In this document: piece by piece, positions 1-5,534 of the stretch
Layout: the number at the start of each line of letters is the position of its first letter
How positions within the stretch are numbered: the first letter of the stretch is position 1
Notes under the pieces: model-generated
Told to the model about the DNA's origin: nothing
Database searches by the model: none
Seen by the model: the letters and a program-made list of their open reading frames with translations, nothing else
Made by a program: the position numbers and the translations under genes
NCBI GenBank assembly: GCA_013821525.1
Contig: JACDGR010000212.1
Location: 1-6,248 of the forward strand
Source: Actinomycetota bacterium
Lineage (GTDB): Bacteria; Actinomycetota; Thermoleophilia; Gaiellales; Gaiellaceae
DNA length: 6,248 nt
Direction of reading: 5' to 3'

Positions 1-855
1 CGCTGCGCGGACGGCGACGCGCGGCGGGAGTGGCGAGACCGGCTCGTCACCGATGTGCTCGTCGACGAGGTCGGATGCTTCCCAGAGCTTCTGCAGATCG
101 ACGCCCGTGTCGAGCCCGAGCCCGGCCAGCGCCTGCGCAAGTGCCTCCGCCGACACACGGTGCATCGTCAGCGCGACCGGGTAGACCGCGGCCGCGATCA
201 GGTCGGCGCCTGCGCGCGAGGCTTCGATCGATGCCGCGAGCGCGTTGCCGCCCGCTCCCTGCGCGTAGAGCCCGACCGGCAGGCCGGAGACCTCGCGCAA
301 CTCCGCGACGAGCTCACTTGCCCGGTGCGGCTGGAGCAATGCGGCCGGGTCGTTGAGGATGATCCGCGCGGCGCCCAGCTGCGGCAGTCGCTTGGCGGCG
401 TCCACGAGCGCCACGTGCCGCCCGCTGCCATAGAGGAGACCAGCCTCGAACTCCGCGCCCGAATCGACGATCGCCTCGGCCGCCTCACGGAGGTTGTCGA
501 CGTCGTTCAGCGGGTCGTGGAGCCGAAAGACCTCGATGCCACTCTGCGCCGCGCTCGCCACGAAACGACGTGCGAAGTCACCGCCGACCGGTCGCGAGCC
601 GACGAGGAAGCGGCCGCGAAGCGCCAGGGCGAGCGGCGTCTTCGTGCGAGCCTTGAGCGCGCGAATTCGCTCCCACGGGCTCTCGACGCCCCGGCGTACG
701 GCATTGTCGAACACGCCTCCGCCCGATACTTCGAGGTAGGCGAAGCCTGCCCCGTCGAGGAGTTCGGCCAGGCGCAACAGATCCGCCGTCGGCATCAGGC
801 CCGCGAGCGGTTCCTGGCTGAGGACGCGGATCGTCGTATCGACGAGGCGCGGCAT
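1..855 (-). CDS. Carboxyltransferase-domain (PycB/5S/OadA-like) protein lacking the metal site; 3' end beyond window
   Basis: The frame stays open for 285 codons to the window edge, so the C-terminus is missing; family members run about 450-500 residues. The fold is recognisable from an N-terminal DTTIR strand (6-10), GFAYLEV-GG-VFD (37-50), PWERIR (60-65), RG-FLVG (80-86), FRLHDPLND (110-118) and DTGVDL (249-254). These match the HMGL-like TIM barrel of pyruvate carboxylase, transcarboxylase 5S and oxaloacetate decarboxylase. Catalytic residues are lost. The RDxHQ Asp is Val11 and its His is Ser13, the carbamylated Lys of the KD-AG motif is Asn168, and the two His of HxH are Tyr197 and Gln199. 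The proton-transfer Thr of GGTSQP aligns with Met231 and the biotin-site Tyr with Ser87. Substrate-site Arg10, Gln14 and Arg80 remain. The frame is intact and codon use is like its neighbours, so it does not look like decay. ATG at 853-855 is preceded by AAGGT with 8-base spacing. Fold: confident. Function: unknown; ordinary carboxyl transfer is unlikely. Confidence 0.85.
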   Translation of the reverse strand, partial: MPRLVDTTIRVLSQEPLAGLMPTADLLRLAELLDGAGFAYLEVSGGGVFDNAVRRGVESPWERIRALKARTKTPLALALRGRFLVGSRPVGGDFARRFVASAAQSGIEVFRLHDPLNDVDNLREAAEAIVDSGAEFEAGLLYGSGRHVALVDAAKRLPQLGAARIILNDPAALLQPHRASELVAELREVSGLPVGLYAQGAGGNALAASIEASRAGADLIAAAVYPVALTMHRVSAEALAQALAGLGLDTGVDLQKLWEASDLVDEHIGDEPVSPLPPRVAVRAA

Positions 856-903
856 GCCGGAAGACCTTAGCGCGCACACCGAACGGCCCGGCCCGATTCC
901 GGC
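856..903 (-). repeat. Inverted repeat in the efp to carboxyltransferase-like gene gap
   Basis: Arms GCCGGAA (856-862) and TTCCGGC (897-903) are perfect 7-base complements with a 34-base spacer that is itself rich in GGCCCGGCCC. On the minus-strand transcript the downstream arm ends directly against the ATG of the 1-855 gene. The AAGGT Shine-Dalgarno candidate (864-868) sits in the loop beside the stem. A hairpin here could limit initiation of that gene, or attenuate transcription after efp. No T-tract follows, so it is not a standard intrinsic terminator. In DNA this GC-rich, 7-base arms could arise by chance. Confidence 0.35.
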
Positions 904-912
904 GTCAGACCT

Positions 913-1479
913 CTACGCGCGCTGGATGTAGCGCTTTTCCTTCGGATCGAGCTTGATCTTGTCGCCGACGTTCACGAACAACGGGACCTGGATGACCGCG
1001 CCCGTCTCGAGGGTCGCGGGCTTGGTCACGTTGGAGACCGTGTCTCCCTTGACGCCGGGCTCGGTCTCTGACACCTCGAGGACGACCGACGAGGGAAGCT
1101 CCACACCCGAGGGGTCGCCGCCGACGAACATCACCTGCACCGAGGAGGAGGGCTGCATGAACGGCAGCTCGTCCTCGAGGAGGGAGCGCTGCAGCGAGAG
1201 CTGCTCGTAGTTCGACTCGTCCATGAACACGACCTCGTCACCGGCGTCGTAGAGGTATTGCATGTTCTTCTGCTCCGTCCGCACGCGCGCGAATTTCTCG
1301 CCCGCGCGGAACGTGCGATCGACGACGGAGCCGCTCGCGAGCCCCTTCAGCTTCGTGCGCACGAAGGCGCCGCCCTTGCCGGGCTTGACGTGCTGGAACT
1401 CGACGATGCGCCACGTCTGCCCATCGAGCTCGATGTGCATGCCGTTGCGGAACTGGTTTGTCGAAACGACTTCGGCCAT
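913..1479 (-). CDS. efp: Translation elongation factor P
   Basis: This 188-residue protein has the usual EF-P length. EF-P is a cytoplasmic tRNA-shaped factor that binds between the ribosomal P and E sites and promotes peptide bonds in polyproline stretches. Domain I has the FRNGMHIELDG opening and the KPGKGGAF loop (32-39); Lys35 is the loop-tip residue equivalent to E. coli Lys34. Middle markers are TFRAGEKF and MQYLYDAGDEVVFMD. The C-terminal domain has ETEPGVKGDT (about 140-149), KPATLETGA and VPLFVNVGDKI. The body is closest in style to Gram-positive EF-P. No EpmA/EpmB, EarP or YmfI-like modifying gene is in the window, so the modification state of Lys35 is unknown. The ATG lies 16 bases after the peptidase stop, and those bases hold no good Shine-Dalgarno; coupling to the upstream gene is likely. 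The order peptidase-efp is conserved in actinobacteria. Confidence 0.97.
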   Translation of the reverse strand: MAEVVSTNQFRNGMHIELDGQTWRIVEFQHVKPGKGGAFVRTKLKGLASGSVVDRTFRAGEKFARVRTEQKNMQYLYDAGDEVVFMDESNYEQLSLQRSLLEDELPFMQPSSSVQVMFVGGDPSGVELPSSVVLEVSETEPGVKGDTVSNVTKPATLETGAVIQVPLFVNVGDKIKLDPKEKRYIQRA

Positions 1480-1495
1480 CTGCGCGCCAGGGAGG

Positions 1496-2536
1496 CTAGC
1501 TGACCTCGGTCAACGTCTTCGGCAGCGCGGTGAGCAGCTCGACGCCGTCGGCGCGAACGATTCCGAGGTCCTCGATGCGCACGCCGCCGAGACCCTCGAT
1601 GTAGATCCCGGGCTCGATCGTGACTGCCTGCCCGACCTCGAGCGTGTCCGTCGACTCCGTCGAGAGGCGCGGTGTCTCGTGCACCTCCAGCCCGACGCCG
1701 TGGCCGAGTCCGTGGCCGAACTCCGCGCCGAACCCGGCATCGGTGATCGGGTCGCGCGCCAACGCATCCGCCTGCACACCGGTCAGGCCGGCCTTGATGT
1801 TGTCGCACGCACGCTGCTGCGCCTCGAGACAGACGTCGTACGCCTCGCGCAGACGATCGGGCAGGTCACCGGTCGAGTAGGCCCGGGTGCAGTCGCTGTA
1901 GTAGCCGTCGATCCGTACGCCCCAGTCGACGGTGACGAGCGTCCCGCGCTCGACGATCCGGTCAGTCGGATGCGCATGCGGCAGCGCACCGTTCGGCCCC
2001 GACGCGACGATGCTGTCGAACGAGAGCTCGTCGGCACCGGCCTCGTGCAGCAACTCCCGCAGACGCCACGCGAGCTCACGCTCGGTGCGACCAGTCCACT
2101 GCTCCCGAGTCAGCGCGTCGAGCCCGCGGTCGGCGACCTCACAAGCGTGTCGGAGCTTTGCAACTTCGTCCTCGTCCTTGATCGCTCGCACCCCCTCGAC
2201 GATGCCGCGTGCAGGAACGAGATCGCCGCTGTGCTCCGCGAGCGCCTGCCACTGGGCGTATGGCAACGCGTCGGCCTCGAACTGCACGCTCGACGGCAGC
2301 TTGCCCGCGAGATCGCTGATGATCGCGCGCTTCAGCAACTCGACGTGCACTCCGTCGATTGCGCGCGCAGACTCGATGTAGCGGAAGTCGGTGTAGAGCG
2401 TCGCCTCGCCGCCCGGTTCGACGAGCAGCGCGGCATTCGAGCTCTCGAACCCGGTCAGGTAGAGAACGTTCGTCAGGTTGGTGATCAGGAGCGGGGCGTC
2501 GAGCTTTGCCCCGACTGCAGCGAGGCGACTATTCAA
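1496..2536 (-). CDS. pepP: M24B metallopeptidase, Xaa-Pro aminopeptidase (PepP/PepQ type)
   Basis: Cytoplasmic dimetal peptidase predicted to release the N-terminal residue from Xaa-Pro peptides; at 346 residues it is close to the short B. subtilis-type proteins of about 353. An N-terminal creatinase-like domain (1 to about 115, with NVLYLTGF and YTDFRY) precedes the pita-bread catalytic domain. All five metal ligands are present: Asp204 (TVDWG), Asp215 (YSDCTR), His279 (GHGLGHG), Glu308 (IEPGIYI) and Glu322 (GVRIED). The accessory His187 (LPHAH) and His286 (EVHE) are also there. The start is TTG at 2534-2536: no ATG or GTG is available near the expected N-terminus, family alignment fits, and GGGAAG lies 7-8 bases upstream. 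The start codon lies inside the last codons of aroQ, giving an 8-base overlap and probable translational coupling. Sequence alone does not separate aminopeptidase P from prolidase (PepQ); no signal peptide is seen. Confidence 0.93.
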   Translation of the reverse strand: MNSRLAAVGAKLDAPLLITNLTNVLYLTGFESSNAALLVEPGGEATLYTDFRYIESARAIDGVHVELLKRAIISDLAGKLPSSVQFEADALPYAQWQALAEHSGDLVPARGIVEGVRAIKDEDEVAKLRHACEVADRGLDALTREQWTGRTERELAWRLRELLHEAGADELSFDSIVASGPNGALPHAHPTDRIVERGTLVTVDWGVRIDGYYSDCTRAYSTGDLPDRLREAYDVCLEAQQRACDNIKAGLTGVQADALARDPITDAGFGAEFGHGLGHGVGLEVHETPRLSTESTDTLEVGQAVTIEPGIYIEGLGGVRIEDLGIVRADGVELLTALPKTLTEVS

Positions 2537-2966
2537 CGCTCGTCTTCCCGGCGAGGAACTCGAGCGCCTCGCGGTAACCCTCCGGCCCCTTGCCGATCAC
2601 CCGGTGCGAGACGACGTCAGCGATCACGCTCGTGCGCCGCCACTCCTCACGCTCGGTGATGTTCGAGAGGTGCACCTCGACGACCGGCACCTGGAGGAGC
2701 TCGAGCGCATCGCGGATTGCATAGCTGTAGTGACTCCACGCGCCGGGGTTGACGATCAGCGCGTCCACGTCGGCGTACGCGTCATGGATCCACTCGATGA
2801 ACTCGCCTTCGCTGTTGCTCTGACGGCACCTCGCGGAGATGTCGAGCGCGTGCGCCCACTCGTACACACGACGCTCGAGCTCGTTCAGGCTCAGCCCGCC
2901 GTACAGCGCCGGATCGCGGCGGCCGATCACGTCGAGGTTGACGCCGTTGAGGACGAGAATCTGCAT
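2529..2966 (-). CDS. aroQ: Type II 3-dehydroquinate dehydratase
   Basis: This 145-residue protein has the standard length of type II dehydroquinases, which form cytoplasmic dodecamers and convert 3-dehydroquinate to 3-dehydroshikimate (shikimate pathway step 3). Signature parts are NGVNLDVIGRRDPALYGG (7-24), QSNSEGEFIEWIHDA (49-63), NPGAWSHYSYAIRDAL (73-88) and EVHLSNITEREEWRR (97-111). By alignment with the Mycobacterium tuberculosis enzyme the active-site residues are all present: Arg17 and catalytic Tyr22 on the flexible lid, Asn73, His79, His99 and Arg110. It starts with ATG at 2964-2966, sharing one base with the TGA of the upstream fusion gene (TGATG), and has no clear Shine-Dalgarno. 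This fits termination-reinitiation coupling. Its stop overlaps the peptidase start by 8 bases. Confidence 0.96.
   Translation of the reverse strand: MQILVLNGVNLDVIGRRDPALYGGLSLNELERRVYEWAHALDISARCRQSNSEGEFIEWIHDAYADVDALIVNPGAWSHYSYAIRDALELLQVPVVEVHLSNITEREEWRRTSVIADVVSHRVIGKGPEGYREALEFLAGKTSVE
2543..2549 (-). promoter_or_regulatory. Ribosome binding site supporting the TTG start of the Xaa-Pro peptidase
   Basis: On the minus strand GGGAAGA lies about 7 bases 5' of the TTG at 2536, inside the 3' end of aroQ. It is an imperfect match to AGGAGG but is the best candidate nearby. It supports the TTG start over any later codon. Confidence 0.4.
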
Positions 2967-4396
2967 CAGTCGCGGATGAGCGTATCCAGCGCCGCGCGAA
3001 CCTCGTCGGCGGGTCGCGCCTCGACGTACGGCCCCTCGTCGCCCACCAGCACGAGGTTGATCTCGTCCCCGGTGCGCTTCTTGTCCCGCAGGAGGGCGGC
3101 CCAGGCTCGGTCGCGATCCACACGCACCGGTTGCGGGTCGAGGACGTCCACCACCGGTTTCGGGTCGCGCCCGCTCAGGCGGAGCGCCGCCAGCAGCCCG
3201 AGCGCCACCGCCTCCCCGTGCGGGAGGTCGAAGTCCGCCGCGGCCTCGAGACCGTGCGCGAAGGTGTGCCCCAGGTTGAGCCAGTTCCGCGGCCCGCGGT
3301 CGTGGGGATCGCGCACGCAGAGGGCCGATTTGTAGGCCGCGGCACTCCGCACGTCGAGCGGCCTGCCCGCGAGCAGCTCGGTCTTGATCAGCTCGGCCTG
3401 GCCCTGGCGGCGCTCTCGCTCCGGCAGCGTCTCGAGCAGCGCCTCGTCGATCACGACTCGCGCCGGCCAGTGGAATGCCCCGACCAGGTTCTTGCCCTGC
3501 GCGGTGTCGATGGCTGTCTTACCGCCGATCCCCGCATCGACCTGGCCAACGAGGGTCGTCGGCACGGAGACCCAGGCGATCCGACGCAGGTACGCCGCCG
3601 CCGCGAACCCGGCCGTGTCGGTGAGAGCGCCGCCACCGAGTGCGACGACGGTGCCGGTCCGGTCGAGCGTCAGCTCGCTCCACAGCTGCTCGACCACGCT
3701 CAGTTGCTTCGCGCGCTCACCGGAGGGCAGCTCGTGCACGGACGTGAGCCGGTCGCCGAGTGCCTGCTGCGCCGCCGAGCCGTAGATGCCGAGCACCGTC
3801 GTGTCGGCGACGAGCGCGACCGCACCGTCTCCGGGCACGAGCTCGCCGAGCCGCTTGAGCGCGCCGAGCTCGTGCCGCACGCCGGCGGCAGCGAGCACGA
3901 CCCCGTCGAGATCGCCGCTCTCGACGACCGCGTCGGCCGTGCTGCGGTAGACCGGCAGTCGCTCGGCGTGCAAGGCCCGGAACCGTTGCTCCTCCTGCGC
4001 GAGCGGCCGAGTGCCGCCGACCCGCGCCCAGGCCGTCGCCGCGTCGACGTCGAGCAGCACCGTGAACGCGTCGCTCAACGCACTGCGCACCGATGGCGAG
4101 GTGACGGCCCCACCTCCGAGGCTGACGACGAGCGAGGACCGCCGCTCCAGCACATCGACGGCCCGCCGAGCCTCCTGAACCCGAAAGAACGCCTCGCCCT
4201 TCGTCGCGAACGCCGTTCCGATGTCGCCGACATGCTGGGCAACCACCTCGTCGAGCTCGACTGCCTTGCGATCGAGCGCCGCCGCAAGCTCGGGGGCAAT
4301 CGTCGTCTTCCCCGCTCCCATGAAGCCGATCAGCGCGACATGGCGCCCGACGGCGTTCAACTGCTTCGGGACAGGCTCCGTCGAGCCTACGCCCAT
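2966..4396 (-). CDS. aroKB: Bifunctional shikimate kinase / 3-dehydroquinate synthase fusion
   Basis: One 476-residue frame carries two shikimate-pathway enzymes. Residues about 17-170 are shikimate kinase: Walker A GFMGAGKTT (24-32), ELD (47-49, Asp49 for shikimate), Arg72 in FFR, GGG (94-96), lid Arg130 in RPL and Arg146. The usual first Asp of the DxD motif is Glu47. Residues about 177-476 are NAD-dependent, metal-dependent 3-dehydroquinate synthase: GGGALTD (254-260), PTTL (279-282), QVDAGIGGKTAID (285-297), GKNLVGAF (301-308), and metal ligands Glu335, His377 and His393. Lys338 and Lys356 fit catalytic lysines. The synthase half is about 300 residues against roughly 350-360 for stand-alone AroB, and the stretch between Glu335 and His377 is about 20 residues shorter than in E. 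coli. The kinase-first fusion resembles the AroKB arrangement of Thermotoga. ATG at 4394-4396 overlaps aroC by 10 bases with no clear Shine-Dalgarno. No stop or frameshift splits the domains. Confidence 0.95.
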   Translation of the reverse strand: MGVGSTEPVPKQLNAVGRHVALIGFMGAGKTTIAPELAAALDRKAVELDEVVAQHVGDIGTAFATKGEAFFRVQEARRAVDVLERRSSLVVSLGGGAVTSPSVRSALSDAFTVLLDVDAATAWARVGGTRPLAQEEQRFRALHAERLPVYRSTADAVVESGDLDGVVLAAAGVRHELGALKRLGELVPGDGAVALVADTTVLGIYGSAAQQALGDRLTSVHELPSGERAKQLSVVEQLWSELTLDRTGTVVALGGGALTDTAGFAAAAYLRRIAWVSVPTTLVGQVDAGIGGKTAIDTAQGKNLVGAFHWPARVVIDEALLETLPERERRQGQAELIKTELLAGRPLDVRSAAAYKSALCVRDPHDRGPRNWLNLGHTFAHGLEAAADFDLPHGEAVALGLLAALRLSGRDPKPVVDVLDPQPVRVDRDRAWAALLRDKKRTGDEINLVLVGDEGPYVEARPADEVRAALDTLIRD

Positions 4397-5454
4397 GCGA
4401 TGCGTTCGACGTAGGCGGCGTGAGCTACGACGAAGTCATCGACCAGGTCGCCGCCGAACTTGTCGAGGGCCAGAACTGCAAGCTCCCACGCGACGGCGCA
4501 CTCGGCGACGACTGCGAGCGCCTCGACGGCAGCGACGTCCGAGCGCTCGACGAGCGCATTCGCCGCCTCGCCGGTTGCGAGATCGACGGAGGCCAGCGGC
4601 TTCATCAGCGTCGGCAACGGCTTCATCGCCGCACGCACGATGATCTCCTCGCCGTTCGAGATGCCCGCCTCGATGCCGCCGGCGTGGTTCGTGTCGCGGC
4701 GACGATCAGTGCGAATCTCGTCGTGCGCCTGTGAGCCCAGCAAGCTCGCGAGCAGGAAGCCGTCGCCGATCTCGACTCCCTTGACCGCCTGGATCCCCAT
4801 CAGCGCGCCCGCGAGTCGCGTGTCGAGCCGGTCGTCCTTCGAGGCGTAGGTGCCAAGACCGGGCGGCACGCCGGTCGCTCGCACCTCGACGATGCCGCCG
4901 ACGGTGTCTCGGGCGGAGCGAGCCTCATCGATGCGCACGCGCAACTGCTCCTCGTCGACCGTAGAGCCGACGACGCGGATTCCGATCGTCGCCAGCAGCG
5001 CCTTGGCGACAGCACCGGCCGCGACATGCACCGCCGTGTGACGCGCCGAGGCGCGCTCGAGCGAGTTGCGCACGTCGTCGTGGCCGTACTTGAGGACGCC
5101 GGGCAGGTCGGCATGCCCAGGACGAGGGAGGGTCACGGGCTTCGTTCCCTTGCCGGTCGGCGCACCCTCCGGCGGCCACGGCGACATCCCCCACGTCCAG
5201 TTCTTGTGATCGACGTTCGCGACGACGAGAGCAAGCGGCGTGCCGAGGGTGCGGCCGTGCCGCAGGCCCGCAAGCACCTCGACCCGGTCCTGCTCGATCT
5301 GCTGCCGCGGCGAGCGGCCGTAGCCTTCCTGGCGTCGCTTCAGGTCGGCGTCGACGGCGGTGCGGTCGAGCTCTAGGCCCGCAGGGAGTCCCGTCAGGAT
5401 CGCGACGAGAGCAGGCCCGTGCGATTCTCCGGCCGAGGAAAGGCGAAGCGTCAT
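4387..5454 (-). CDS. aroC: Chorismate synthase
   Basis: Cytoplasmic, reduced-FMN-dependent tetrameric enzyme that removes phosphate from 5-enolpyruvylshikimate-3-phosphate to give chorismate, the last shikimate-pathway step. The 355-residue product is slightly short for the family (about 360-390). Signatures are GESHG (9-13), RRQEGYGRSPR (40-50), RPGHADLPG (111-119), KYGHDDVRNSLERASAR (122-138), NHAGGIEAGISNGE (256-269) and DKFGGD (331-336). In the SAR-TA motif (136-141) His139 stands where Glu is usual. The frame is open upstream to 5754, but that part runs antisense to the permease gene and looks like low-complexity Arg/Ser shadow. ATG at 5452-5454 places GESHG at residue 9, where the family has it, with a weak AGGT about 8 bases upstream. 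It is the first gene of the operon. A VPPG motif (196-199) is a classical EF-P-dependent stall sequence. Confidence 0.97.
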   Translation of the reverse strand: MTLRLSSAGESHGPALVAILTGLPAGLELDRTAVDADLKRRQEGYGRSPRQQIEQDRVEVLAGLRHGRTLGTPLALVVANVDHKNWTWGMSPWPPEGAPTGKGTKPVTLPRPGHADLPGVLKYGHDDVRNSLERASARHTAVHVAAGAVAKALLATIGIRVVGSTVDEEQLRVRIDEARSARDTVGGIVEVRATGVPPGLGTYASKDDRLDTRLAGALMGIQAVKGVEIGDGFLLASLLGSQAHDEIRTDRRRDTNHAGGIEAGISNGEEIIVRAAMKPLPTLMKPLASVDLATGEAANALVERSDVAAVEALAVVAECAVAWELAVLALDKFGGDLVDDFVVAHAAYVERIAWA

Positions 5455-5534
5455 GGGGATAAACCTACGGACACGCCCGGAGCCCGTGTTGCGGTAGCGC
5501 TGATCAGGCCGCAATGACCGTAGAGTGAGCCGCG
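5455..5534. promoter_or_regulatory. Divergent intergenic region between aroC operon and livH-like gene
   Basis: Eighty bases separate the two start codons, so both promoters must lie here or inside the neighbouring genes. No gene fits. It holds a perfect 6-base inverted repeat, TTGCGG (5489-5494) and CCGCAA (5509-5514), with 14 bases between containing two small palindromes, AGCGCT and TGATCA. This is a candidate operator, or two back-to-back TTG-type -35 elements. No convincing -10 box faces aroC; TAGGTT just upstream of its ATG is a weak option. Confidence 0.45.
5521..5526 (+). promoter_or_regulatory. Possible -10 element for the livH-like gene
   Basis: TAGAGT keeps the TAnnnT pattern of a sigma-70 type -10 box. 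Transcription starting about 7 bases later would begin at or next to the TTG start codon, giving a leaderless or nearly leaderless message. No good -35 is found at the right spacing. Tentative. Confidence 0.2.

Noticed and set aside
55..870. 271-codon plus-strand open frame
   Set aside because: It is antisense to the carboxyltransferase-like gene, is rich in Arg/Glu with no recognisable domain, and is explained by high-GC codon bias of the real gene.
856..912. Intrinsic terminator after efp
   Set aside because: The inverted repeat has a 34-base spacer and no T-tract follows it on the minus strand, so a standard terminator is not supported.
1262..2659. 465-codon plus-strand open frame
   Set aside because: It spans antisense across efp, the peptidase and the aroQ end, ignoring their boundaries; composition is typical of a shadow frame.
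3131..4414. 427-codon plus-strand open frame
   Set aside because: It is exactly opposite the aroK-aroB fusion, whose motifs are unmistakable; no domain or start signal supports the antisense frame.
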